Below the pieces are notes generated by a model. It worked only from the letters and a program-made list of their open reading frames with translations. It searched no databases and had not been told where the DNA came from. This document shows positions 43,067 through 55,503 of a stretch of DNA of 64,000 nucleotides, in pieces. Each line of letters starts with the position of its first letter. The stretch's first letter is position 1. The stretch is from Hypomesus transpacificus (Eukaryota > Chordata > Actinopteri > Osmeriformes > Osmeridae), in contig NC_061071.1 of the NCBI RefSeq assembly GCF_021917145.1, positions 646,460-710,459 of the forward strand. The letters are read 5' to 3'. The translations under genes were made by a program, and so were the position numbers.

Positions 43067-44963
43067 ATCTTTTTTTGCGTTTTGGACGTCCATATGGACG
43101 TCCATAGACTGACGGCGATGGCTGCTGATCTTTGCATGGATGGACGGACGGCGATGCTGTTCAGAGTGCGGTCCATAGAGGGAGCAGATATTTTGGACGG
43201 CGTCATAGCCGTCCATATGGACGGCGATGCTGTTCAGAGTGCCGTCCATAGAGGGAGCAGATATTTTGGACGGCGATGGATTGAATGTTTAGCAGGCTGT
43301 TGAGCTAACAGAACTGCCGAAGGCTACCATAGCATGTAGCTAGCTACATTAACTTTGGATGACTCAATCTTTTGTCAAGTTAATTTGTATGAATTGCATG
43401 TTAGTGCAATATTTACGCCTTTATTCTGTTTTTTTTACATAATCAGCAGTATGATCTCATGACAATATAGACTTGAAAAACAATATGTTATGGTTTGGGT
43501 TTGCCTATAGGCTACATTTATTTTAATTATTTCGAGAATTGTTAATAAAGACTCATTTAAAAGGTTAACATTTGGAGTGTTAGGCCCATAGGCTATTACG
43601 TTTTGCATTTGTCTCCGCTCAAAGTGGTTCGTGCGCAACATTGGAGCTACTGACTGGTGGCTCCAAATCCACCCATAAAACACTTTAAACTGACGGCTTA
43701 AAAGACCTAAAGGGCAATGTATTTCATAGGGTCATAACACAATGTTAAAATCTTAATTGAGTCTTTATTAACAATTCTCGAAATAATTAAAATATATGTA
43801 GCCTATATCTAGGCAAACCCTAACCATAACATATTGTTTTTCAAGTCTGTATTGTCATGAGATTATATTGTTGATTGGCCTACTTTTGTATGTTAAAAAT
43901 AAAATAAAGGCGTAAATATATAGCCTTCACTTAAATGCAATTAATACAAAATAACGTGACAAAACTTATTGAGTCATCCACGGTTGCTGTAGCTACATTC
44001 ATGGTAGCCTTTGACGGCTTTGGTTTGGCTCAACACATCGTATTGTGTTTTGCATTGGTCTCCGCTCCAAGCGAGTGTTTGTTGTTTTGCGTTTGTCTCC
44101 GTGCGCAAAGTTCGTGCGCAAGATTGGAGCTACTGACTGGTGGCTTCAAATCCACCCATAAAACACTTTAAACTGACGGTTTAAAAGACCTAAATGGCAA
44201 TGTATTTCATAGGGTCATAACACAATGTTAACCTTTTAAATGAGTCTTTATTAACAATTCTCGAAATAATTAAAATAAATGTAGCCTATAGGCAAACCCA
44301 AACCATAACATATTGTTTTTCAAGTCTATATTGTCATGAGATCATACTGCTGATTATGTAAAAAAAACAGAATAAAGGCGTAAATATTGCACTAACATGC
44401 AATTCATACAAATTAACTTGACAAAAGATTGAGTCATCCAAAGTTAATGTAGCTAGCTACATGCTATGGTAGCCTTCGGCAGTTCTGTTAGCTCAACAGC
44501 CTGCTAAACATTCAATCCATCGCCGTCCAAAATATATGCTCCCTCTATGGACGGCACTCTGAACAGCATCGCCGTCCATATGGACGGCTATGATGCCGTC
44601 CAAAATATCTGCTCCCTCTATGGACGGCACGAGGGACGTCCCTGCTAATCCATCGCCGTCCAAAATATCTGCTCCCTCTATGGACGGCACGAGGGACGTC
44701 CCTGCTAATCCATCGCCGTCCAAAATATCTGCTCCCTCTATGGACGGCACGAGGGACGTCCCTGCTAATCCATCGCCGTCCAAAATATCTGCTCCCTCTA
44801 TGGACGGCACTCTGAACAGCATCGCCGTCCGTCCATCCATACAAAGATCAGCAGCCATCGCCGTCAGTCTATGGACGTCCATATGGACGTCCAAAACGCA
44901 AAAAAAGATTTAGCTCCTACTCCAAAACGCAAAAAAAGATTTAGCTCCTACTGTCTTTCTTGG
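43067..44963. mobile_element. Large inverted-repeat (foldback) element, ~1.9 kb, probably in jagn1 5' intron
   Basis: The left arm (43067-43570) is a near-perfect reverse complement of parts of the right arm (44226-44932). Both outer ends read GCTAAATCTTTTTTTGCGTTTTGGACGTCC inward. The right end carries an extra ~31-bp direct duplication of the terminus (to 44963). The centre (43570-44225) contains a ~145-bp unit present twice in direct orientation (43600-43745, 44090-44228), and a diverged third arm copy (43750-44030) in right-arm orientation. No transposase ORF and no clear target duplication were found. Confidence 0.85.
44585..44808. repeat. 60-bp tandem repeat within right arm of the foldback element
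   Basis: About three and a half copies of an exact 60-bp period beginning CCATCGCCGTCCAAAATATC and including GAGGGACGTCCCTGC. The left arm has only two diverged versions of the GACGG...GGGAGCAGATATTTTGG module, so the array expanded on one side only. Confidence 0.93.
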
Positions 44964-46050
44964 CAGCAATTGCAGCATTAAATGGGAACCTTACGAGTGG
45001 TCTTGCTTTTAGCAACCTGGTGAGTAGGGACGGGACGACAAGCTAGCTTGCTAGGCTAAAGTAACATAAAACGAAATAGTTAGCGTCAATATTTAAACAT
45101 GCTTTGATTTGACTGACATTGGGCACATTCTAACAATCGTAGCAGCGGGAACTCCACCAAACTTAAGTGTTTAGTCAACTTCTGCTACCTTCTGAATCTA
45201 ATGCTGAAAAGGGCTAGATTGCTAGCTCAGTTTCCAAGCTTCACTTGATGTGGAGCGTTAGGGCTTGCACTTGACTATCTGCTACCTAGCTGGCTAATGC
45301 TACAGTATCAGCTGTACATGTTAAGTATTATCCTAGATAGTGTAGTTACAATTGACAGTCTGTCGATGAAAGAGTACAGCCTTGCATACCCGTTAAATTC
45401 AGTCTCACTATTAGCGTTACCGTACCTAAGAGTCGACGTACGATAATCTATCAATATGCTCACTGCATAAAACCAGTGTGGTAGTCTACTTACTTTTAGT
45501 TCAGTACAGTCCCCAAAACGGTCTTATTATATATCGTTGTTCTCAAACTCATTTAGTAAATCAAAGAAATTAAAAAGAAAGAGGCGTGCAGAAGTTTTTT
45601 GATCACATTCTATGTAACTGCAGCTGCTTTGCAACTTGCAAGCCGAAGTGTTAAATCCGGAAGTTATGACGGTGCAGCCTGGGATTGGGCAGACAACGGA
45701 AGTCAATAGTTACACATCTGCTAAAATTTTCGTGTATGATTTAAGATAATTAACGCTAAATTAACGATGTTCCCCACTGAAAGAGATGGTTGTATTTTTC
45801 TGTGTAATTTTTGCTTTTGTCAAACGAATTTATTTGGTCATTGTAAAAATGAAAAAAAAAAAAGGCTTGAGGCTTTCAGCCTTCAGCCAGTTTAAATATT
45901 ACTATATTCCCTTAGTTATATTTGCCTATTTGGGGTGTCTACAACGTTATATCATGACATACAAATACTGTAGCTGGCATCAAAGATTAGAGGGCAGTCT
46001 TTTTATAACAATCACCTTTAGTATTAACACTTATCAAGAACACTAGCATA
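44964..46050. promoter_or_regulatory. jagn1: Probable jagn1 promoter/5' non-coding exon region
   Basis: On the minus strand a donor at 45493 (CTAAAA|gtaagt) could end a non-coding jagn1 exon 1 whose partner acceptor lies just before the start codon. An ETS-type CCGGAAGT site (45658-45665) and two CGGAAGT/TGACGG-like sites lie nearby, typical of housekeeping promoters. Assignment is inference; no coding sequence is firmly seen. Confidence 0.35.
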
Positions 46051-47414
46051 TTATTTTTAACACACTTTTATTGAGAAGTGAAGAGTACAAATCAGTGCTA
46101 ATCCATAATTCCAATTTATATGTACACACACATACTTCAGACACAAGTTTATAATTTTCATTTGTAAATTTGTCAAAATTACAGTCAAAGGAGATAAAAG
46201 TCACTTTTGAATCACTTCATCTTTATTAAAAAAAACAAGAACAGAAATATAAAAATGTTAAACTATGTTTACCATTTGCATATACATTGTGGCACCCTTG
46301 CCAGGTTCAGAAAATCTTCCAACTATTTTTTATTATTTCTTTAAGGCAGACTCATTTACACACAATTACAGACAATCAGTAGTCAAACAAATAATTTACA
46401 GGAAAAAGATACTGATATATACCTTCATTAAGTGTGATATGTTACTGCATATATGGACTTAAATATGCATTATTTTACTGGATGTACATTATGATGGCTT
46501 GAAAAGGAGGCAATATATGTTTCATACTTAATTATATTACATACATAATTGTGGACAGATTAACAAGTTAACAAAGAGTATGTCAAATCTTGACACTAAA
46601 TAATAGTTTCATTTTCAATTACTGTATTGTTGGAGTTACTTGCAAATCGGTGATGATTAACATATCTGAAATGGGCCTTGTACTGGCTTGTAGACCAAAT
46701 TCAACCTTATGTTAAAATGTCTCAATATCTAGTTTGTGGTTTATAACGTTGTACAGTTAGAAGCTCAAATATACTTGAAATAAATAACAATAATAGAAAA
46801 CCCAATATAATCGAGAACAAGTGAAAAAGGTGGATGTTACTTTGTCCTAACCTTCCCGTCCAAAAAAAGAAACAAAACAAGTATTTTTATGATGTGTAGC
46901 ATTAAATGCACTAAGAGTAAATGCACACTGGATTATGGCACAGAGGTATGCTTTTTTAGTTAAGTGTTGAAGAAAAAAAGCATAGCACGTGGTTAAACAG
47001 AGAGACATGTTCCTGTATTAAGTTAATGGTTTGAATTGAAATAACATGTATGCTGCTGATATGCACAGAGCTGCTGATGGACAGAGAATATGTAATGGTT
47101 TACTTTAGACTAAAACCAACCAAAATGTTTATTATTATATAATGTATTTATTCACAATGTCCCAAAAGTGCATCTTCTCTACGGGCACTGACTGAACCAA
47201 CTTCTTTTGAGTTTAGTGAGAGCAGCAGAACGATCTTCCCCCACATGCATTCTTCCCTATACAGTTATATAAACATAAGTATACTGAACTGTTCCATTCA
47301 ATTATTTAACTCATCCAGGCCTAGCAGTTAGTAGTTTTACCTCTTTGGGTCAACAGTTTGAAATTGGTCAAAAGTAAGCTAGAGGGTGTTTTTTTTAAAT
47401 GTCTGTTGTGAGGT
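46050..47414 (-). other. col8a1: col8a1 3' UTR
   Basis: AT-rich sequence downstream of the col8a1 stop; the minus strand carries AATAAAAG at 46076-46082, a plausible poly(A) signal. No other gene is apparent. Confidence 0.55.
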
Positions 47415-49855
47415 TTACATTGGGTATAATAAATATCCAGAGAAAGATGAGTGGACATATTGACCGGCATAAAGTCCTGCGGCCTGGTCAGAAGGAAGCT
47501 GTACATGCACAGTGTCTCCTTGCTGTAAGGGGAGTACAGCACTCCCAGATGCCTGATCGAGGAAGCCCTTTTTGTACTCATCATATGTGTACATCACTGG
47601 CTCATTGTTCCTCATCAGAGCTACCCAGATATTGGCTCCTTTGCAGTGCACATGGTAAGCAAAGTAGTAGATTCCTGGTACGCTACAGGTGAAGACCCCA
47701 TTCTGGGGGTTGTAGTTCTGGTTCCCATTGTAGAGAAGCTGATCAAAGACAACAGGTGAACCAACAGGAGGGAATGGGTTCATGAGCTTAGCCGTAAAGG
47801 CAGGCATCTCCAGGCCATTTCTTCCACCAAACTCAGGCTTTGGTTTCTTATAACCACCTGGTTTCTGACCATTTAGACCTGGACCCACTTCAGGGAGAAT
47901 TTGTCCAAGACTAGGTGGATGAGCAGGGGGGCCAGGAGGGCCTGGGGGACCTGGTTTTCCTGGTTGTCCAGGCTGGCCAGAAGGACCACTAATGCCAGGT
48001 TTACCTGGAGGACCTAAAGGGCCTGGAACTCCAGGTTTCCCCTCACCTGGGTAGCCTGGTTTGCCTGGTGGACCAAGTTCACCTTTTGGCCCAGGAAGAC
48101 CAGGAGGACCAATTGGTCCACCTGGACCTGTGATTCCTGGAATTCCCTTGGGTCCCTGGTAACCTTTTTCGCCAGGTTGTCCACCTTCACCTCTCAGTCC
48201 AGGTAACCCTGGAGCACCTGGCAGACCTGGCAAACCTTTGTGTCCATTATCCCCTTTTGGGCCAAGTGGACCTGGAAGCCCTCTTGGTCCAGGTTGCCCA
48301 CCTTCCCCTGGTAAACCTGGTTGTCCTGGAAGTCCTGGAGGCCCTGACTCACCAATAGAACCTGGTGGCCCTTTTGGCCCTCCAGCTCCACCTCCTCCTT
48401 TAGGCCCGGGAAAACCAAGTCCCCCAGGTGGTCCTATAGGACCTGGTAAGCCTGGGGGCCCGTTGGGCCCTGGAGGACCAATAATTCCTGGAAGACCTAC
48501 ATGACCTTTGTCACCTTTTGGACCCGAAAGACCAGGAAAACCACCGTGTCCTTTCTCACCTTTTGGCCCGGAATATCCTGGTTTTCCATAACCAGGTAAG
48601 CCTGGCCCCCCTGGAAAACCTGGTGGGCCTTTCTCCCCCTTTCCTCCTGGAAATCCTTGTTGACCAGGTAGACCATCTTGTCCAGGCTTGCCAACACCTG
48701 GAAGACCAGATGGTCCTGTTTCTCCTCCTTCACCTGGTGGCCCTGCCAATCCTGGTTCTCCTGGAGGGCCAGGTTTACCTGGTCCACCTGGTGCTCCTGG
48801 TAGTCCATTCAAACCTGGTTTTCCAATCCCTGGAAGACCACCTTGACCTGAAGGTCCTGGTGGTCCACCAGGCCCTTTCAAGCCTGGCAATCCAGGTAAA
48901 CCAATCCCTTTGTCTCCTTTTGGCCCAGGCAGGCCGGGGATTCCAGGAAGACCTTTATGTCCAGGTTCCCCTCGGGGCCCAGGTTGCCCTGGAAGTCCCT
49001 GGCCCCCTGGCTTCGCAATACCTGGAAGGCCTGGGGGCCCAGGGAGACCAGATGGACCAGGCAACCCAATTTGTCCATCACCCCCGCCAGGTCCCAGCTC
49101 ACCCTTTGGGCCCGGTAAACCCGGTCCTCCAGGTTTGCCAGGTATCCCAGGAAATCCAGGTTTTCCTATACCAGGATAGCCTTGAGGACCAGGAGGACCT
49201 GGCTTTCCATGAGGTCCAGGCATTCCGTGGCCAGGCAACCCAGGTGGGCCCTGAGGTCCGGGAGGACCCTGAACTCCTGGGGGTCCCTCAGGTGGAGGAC
49301 CTTCTCTTGGAGGAGGACCCTTATTACCTCTGGGATACGTCTCACCTATGGATTACAACATAAAAACATAGTCAGGTTTAAAAGAAAACATAGCTATCAT
49401 AGTTTTTTTATGGCACTAAAATGGGGTGCACCATTGTTGGTCAACAAGTATATTTAAAATGTGTTAAAGGTTCCTTCAAAATGATGACCCAAAATGTTAG
49501 AGTAATAGTACAATTTTCAAATGGGCTATTTCTTTACTACTATTGAAAGAACACAAGTCTCACCTTTGCCCTCAGTTGGCGGCCTTTCTTTGCCCATGTA
49601 TGGCAGTTGGGGAAGCTCCTTCCTATACTGGGGCATTATTGGCATCTCTTTTCCATATGGTGCATGTGGCATCTCCTTTCCCAAATATGGTTGTTGTGGC
49701 TGGCCATCGTTACCAAGGGGCAGATGAGGTAACTGTGGCAAGGGTTGGTGTTGTTGAGGATGCTGTTTGTGCCCATAGTATGCCCCCCCATGGACACGGA
49801 TTAGAACACACAGCTGAAGTGCAACCACCAGGAGGTGAGCAGACAGGTGGGGCAT
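47415..49855 (-). CDS. col8a1: Collagen alpha-1(VIII) chain (2 coding exons, 740 aa)
   Basis: Coding exons 49855-49564 and 49345-47415; 2223 nt in phase, 740 aa (human COL8A1: 744). The start lies just after an acceptor (CTCCTCCACAG, ending at 49865), so 5' UTR exons lie to the right. Layout: signal peptide (about 1-23), NC2 with AYYGHK and [19 protein letters not shown], a Gly-X-Y triple helix from about residue 118 to 571, a hinge, and a C1q/NC1 domain (about 609-740) from EMPAFTA to [31 protein letters not shown] and [17 protein letters not shown] match type VIII alpha-1. The protein is secreted and forms hexagonal networks in Descemet's membrane and vessel walls. The similarity to alpha-2(VIII) and X was considered; the N-terminal NC2 favours alpha-1. 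Confidence 0.95.
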
Positions 49856-52800
49856 GGCCTTCTCCTGTGGAGGAGAGAGGGTAGCATGTATGGCATTCAA
49901 TGCTTCATTGATTCACTAACAGATGAAGGAAAGAATCGTACAGTATCGCACAGGATATTGGTCAGTGGTACCTTTAAGCGTATATATTCCCTCTTCACAC
50001 ACCTCAAATAAATAGCAGCCCTACAACTGTATTGATAAAGTATGACAAGTATTTCATTTCAAACTACATTAAATTGATGTATGTCCCCAATACATAAATA
50101 TCTGTGTACCACAGAAGCACCACTCTTCAAGGACAAACTCTTCCGAATTTACACTAAATTATAGAGGGTCTTTTTATAAACAGGAATTTGATTAGAATCA
50201 ACTCATTTGGGGTTTGGATTAAATAGCTTGTCTTTCAGTGTTGATCTTTTTATGCATAATTAATCTACCCTGGTAGCTCATGTTAAATGCCACTACCATT
50301 GGATAAAACAAGCTTTTGGGAACTAACTACCCATGCTTTCATACATATGCGAAGGTGCATAGTGTTTCACACCACAAACAGCCTGGAACCAGATGGATAC
50401 AGAAACCACCCAGCATAGCTTTATGTCTGAGGCCAGAGAACTCATGGACAAGATTGATGGTTTCTTATGACACCAAACACACTTTCCAAAGAGCACTTAA
50501 TTGCTTGTCCTTGTCTTTTAACTAGCTTTGAGAGTAGACTCCAGCCAAGAACAACATTCACAGCCATTCTTATTCACAGCAACTGAAACAAACACTAGCT
50601 TATTATGGAAGCTACTGCACCTCATAGTCATAGACCCAGTTAGCATACTATAAAAAGCACATATACTCAAACCAGTTTCTAAGCACATGCCATGCAAAAA
50701 GCTTCCAGGAATCTCTTAAACCATGACATGACAAATACATACAAAACACAATTTCTTCACAGAATCGAGAAGAAAAATGTTTGTGGAGCCAACAGAGATC
50801 ATTACCACTGCTGGTGCTAAAATTTCCATGTCTATGACCAGATGGCATTGAAAGGTTGTTTATGGGTCTGACGAGTACAGCTAATTCCTTGTGTAAATGA
50901 AAAATATCTGTGACTTGACCAATTTGGACACAGATTCATATAATAAATGTAAAGTCTGAGAAACACTACTCAAAGCATGTCCTTGTCTTGGATTAGATGT
51001 TAACTGATGACCATCCTTTAAACACTCATTTTAGTTATGGTGTTAAGGAGCATTTGTTAAAGAGTGGAAGTATTTTTTTAGTAAGGTTAGCTTTTACTTT
51101 CCAAGGATAACACTCATTACACTGATTAGTTACATATGAAAATCAGGCAGATCAGGTTCATATTATTGCTATTTTAGCCCCGTCTGGATCAAAGTAAGGG
51201 AATGAGAATGAACAGCTGTGTATGTGTTAGTCTTATATTGCAAAAGTTTATGCATGTTTATTCTTACTGCAACATTAGTAGATTAAACCAGCATGAATTG
51301 TTACAATCAGAGGATTATTAAATAAATCCATAAATGGGATGACAAAATGCATTAATATGGTATTATTGTGTATATTTTGATGCATACAGAAGTATTAACA
51401 AGCAGGGTGGCAATAAATACAAGTTACATGTTGTTGTAAAGCTTCAAAGCAATTCTAAAAGTCACTTGGAATGTGTGGTCCCTAAACACCGTCCTCACAG
51501 TCACCTCTCCTGCCATTTTGGCATATTCTTGTGTGGAACACTTTCTTTAAAAGACAAAAACTGACCTTCAAGATTTGCCAAATTGTGTTGACCAAACAAA
51601 TATATGCAGGTGTGTGTGTGTGTGTGTGTGCGCATGTTTAGGATAATAATTTGTATTACCACTGGAGGGCGCTATTTAGGGAGTCAGAGGACCTATTTTA
51701 CAGTATGCTGTTCAAAGGACTGAGCCTTTTCTCACCACCAGTACACATGTATGAGACATTGGTCAGATGTAACAATTAGGTTATGAAGTGCAGAATATGA
51801 CAGATTGACATTATCTTATCATAATATATTGGTTTCAGAAAAATATATAAATCAACACCATTATGTAAATGTTGTAGTACAATGCCCCTTCTCATGTTCT
51901 GCTTGGATTAGAACTGATGTTACTAGAACAACCCAAGAGGTCAAAGATCAGGGCACATCCTCCACACCTAACAATTACACCCCTGTCTCTTCCAGCATAC
52001 CAACCTTTCTGTTGACATTTGTTCATGCCTTAAGTACCAACACTACAGGAACAAGAGATATTCCTGCGGTCAACCAGCCAAGCCACATACACACTTTTGA
52101 TAAGCCAAATCCCTCTACCTCCTAGACGTGTGCATTCCTCTTCTCCTCTGCCCTCAATTATATCCACTCTGTTCATCATTACTGAGCCCAGAAGAGTCAC
52201 GTTTTCCATTGGAGTGTGTGTACACGGAGGATGTGTTGCTAAATGGGGGATAATTGAGGTGCCTTGTGGGCCCACTGTTATACCGCAGAGCACTCACATT
52301 GGGTGTGTTAATCCTTAAAACATGTCCACCCTGTATGGGGACCAGCAACATGGGGCCGATTGGTCAGTGTAGAAACAAACAAGGAGTTTTTAAAGTTTAT
52401 GTTTCCTCCCCGTAATTAAAGGTGGGTATTATGGGGAGATGTACTGTACTATACTATATTGCACTATAAGAGTGAGATATTATCTTAACCTAACCACTTT
52501 AGCTAACGAACATCAAGTGGTTGGTGACACTAACTGGTCACATCTCCCCAAAAGATGTTGCATAGTGAAAGATGTTATCACACCAAAAAACGATCACAAA
52601 ACATGCTAAATATTTTCCTTTCTGTCTCTCACTTTCACACACACTAGCTTCGATCATGGGACACTTGCCTGGTCTGTGACATCATATTCTGATCAGCTGT
52701 GGCACATGCCTAGCAAAACATATCAATAATGCATTAATGATCGCTTACCCTTCAGTCTCCTCTCCTCAAAGCAAAGGCCTCAGGATGAAGTTGGTAGGTC

Positions 52801-52967
52801 CCCTTTCTGTCTACTTGGCTGTCTGTCTGGCTTGGCTGTTTGTCTGGCTTGGCTGTTTGTCTGACTTGGCTTGGCCCAGCTCCGGCTGGGTTAGTCTGCT
52901 TCCCCTCGTGTTGGGTTGCGTCGGGGCTTGCCCAAGGCATGTGCAGGACTCTAGCCACAGGTCCGTT

Positions 52968-53001
<34 letters not shown>

Positions 53002-53063
53002 GCTGGCAGGCTGGCTGGCTGGCTGGCCGGCAGGCTGACTGGCTGGCTGGCTGGCTGGCTGAC
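52968..53063. repeat. (GGCT)n microsatellite
   Basis: GGCT tetranucleotide repeats with occasional GGCC and GGCA variants. Confidence 0.95.
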
Positions 53064-54129
53064 TGTTGGAGTCGAAGGCCCTGTGAAAACGATGATGAAT
53101 GGCAGAGGCTGATGCACCATGACTTTTCTCAGGCGGCTGGTGTTTTAACACTGAGCTGCCATCTCCACCACCTAAAGGAACTTGGCCTTGGTATAGGACA
53201 GACAGGCACTCCTCCTCAGTAAGGGAAATTTCAATAATGCAAGAAATTCAGATTTATCCATCCTGGGAAGTAAGATTTGATCACAAATCATCCTCTGCTT
53301 GTTGGTGTTCCACTGTATATACAGTAGAGGATATATTGATGAAGGGTGTGCAGGGTGTCCTCTGTAGGAGACCGTTCTAGGGTTCGGGAAGATGGTGTTC
53401 CTCATGCCTGTTTTCGTCAAACTGTGACTTTGCACACCCATCTTAAGGTACACGTATCCGCCGATCATTCAGGTACATTTCATCATGCCAGTTTGATTGC
53501 TCTACAGTCATCCATTCACTTAAACAAACCCTAAAATATCTGTGAGACGGACAGCCCAGACAGTTGTCTTTGAGTTCGGAGGGTCAGGGGGCGTCTGCAC
53601 ATAGCATATCATGTTGTTCTCACCAGAGTGTGTGTCCATATACTAATCTGTACCTTCCTGTACATACATTTGTACCTACCATTTAATAGTCAATAATAAT
53701 AAAATAACCAATTCTCAGACTGACTAAATATAGAAGAGAAAGCTTTCCATGCACTTTGATTCTTGAAAATAATACTGGCAGTGCTTCAGCCAGTCCTGAT
53801 TTGGACAGTACTGATCAGTCAGACTTAAGAGACAAGCCTTTGGACCAAGTGTCAACATTGTGCAATCACCAGATAACCTCAATTACCTGGCTTAGTACCT
53901 GTCTTAGTTTAAATGTTTTTATGTAAAAGGTGCCACTACCGGTAAAAGGTGCCACTCTCAAGCCATGAGAACAAAAAAGACACATGATTTAACCAAACCC
54001 ACAAGGATATCTCAACAGCCTGCTGAGAAGAACCACACAAAAATACATATGTTCAATTACACATTATATCTTCTCACAGTTTATACGTATACTGAAGGTC
54101 ATTTAACAAAGAAGTGCCTGGTTTCCAGT

Positions 54130-54385
54130 GTGTACAATCAAATCAAATCAAATCAAATGTATTTGTATAGCCCTTTTTACACGCAAGCATGTCACAGAGG
54201 GCTTCACATGCGCCCATAGAACTGCCCCTCAACCAACCTAAACCCTCAAGGAAGACAAGGAAAAACTCCCAGAAAAACTCCCACCGGGAGAAAAAATGGA
54301 AGAAACCTTGGGAGGAGCAATTCAGAGAGGGATCCCCTCCTCCAGAGACGGTTGGTAAGAGAGAGGAGCAGAACACAAGCTAAAC
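54130..54385. repeat. Dispersed teleost repeat with (AATCA)n edge
   Basis: Begins with AATCA pentamers (54137-54158), then ATGTATTTGTATAGCCCTTT, a segment with CACAGAGGGCTTCACATGCG, and GGAAAAACTCCC units. I recognise this as a repeat frequently seen in teleost genomes; its class (SINE or LINE tail) is not certain. Confidence 0.6.
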
Positions 54386-55436
54386 ATAGTCATACAGTGT
54401 CAATGGGTTTTGAAACACCAAAATCCATTGTTCGGCTTTATAGACGTTGGATGGGACCGGGAAACTCGCTGTTGGCCGTCATGGAGACTGGATTCCGGGT
54501 GACAATAGGATCCATGTGAAAGACAGACATGGCTCGTCTTTTTATACTGTATACAGACCGTTCTGGATGCTTCCTACATCCAGACACTCACCAATTAGGT
54601 GACTTGTAAAAAGAGATATGGAAGCGGATGTTGACATCAAGATAATTCTCACCTAGTTCTCAAGAGCAGGTATATCAACACTCTCTGTAACATCTGTTGT
54701 ATTGTTTCAATCGTGTGAAGATGAAAAAGCAGAACATCAGGAGGTTTGGCCAACTTGTGAAAATGAACAAGCAACCGTATTAGCCCACTGAGCTAAAGCC
54801 TTGTCATTGGTATTAGGTCTAAAAACACCCTCACTACCATTTCAAGCAGGATTATTTGTCACCAAACCACCACAGCTGCATACAGTAATGACACAACAAA
54901 AGCAGTTCACGTAACCTACAGGATGTCAACATTCTTCTTCACATTTTGCCAATACTTACAACCGCAGCGTGGTCTGCTTGGTGATGAGCCACAAGTCTTT
55001 TATTGCCCCTCCTCTGCTTTGAAAATAATCAAATTTCCATTTCTCCTCTGTATTCTGCTGACTGCTTCCAGATGGGAACTCTAATGCTTGATAAACAAAT
55101 CGTGAAGGAAAGCATGCAAGAATACCGGCCATGTCATTGCTTATGGATATCTGCCTCCTTAATTACCTGCGGTTGGACCTAGTCTCTGTATTTCAACCAG
55201 ATTGGTTTGGTTTATGTCTCTCTTCATCGGGGAAGTACAGTGAGGGAGGCAAGCAAATTACATGAATCTATATCAAATGGCCCAGCACCACCAATGAATC
55301 CAGACACCATGTTGTTCATCACCAAGTGAAGAACAACATGCTTTAGAAAGACGATGCAAAACACACAACAAAAGAACCACTAATAATCTGACCTAACCCT
55401 AACCCTTTATAAGACCTACAGATCATGATGGTCTCA

Positions 55437-55446
55437 CACACACAAG

Positions 55447-55483
<37 letters not shown>

Positions 55484-55503
55484 ACACACACATACACACA
55501 GAT
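55437..55503. repeat. (CA)n microsatellite
   Basis: CA repeats with TA interruptions. Confidence 0.95.

Noticed and set aside
44493-44913. ORFs on both strands with repeated PSIEGADILDG and SKISAPSMDGT units
   Set aside because: The 60-bp array keeps frames open because its period is a multiple of three; there is no homolog, start context or splice support.
48194-49363. Plus-strand long ORFs opposite col8a1
   Set aside because: Antisense shadow of the Gly-X-Y collagen repeat, whose codon bias removes stops on the other strand.
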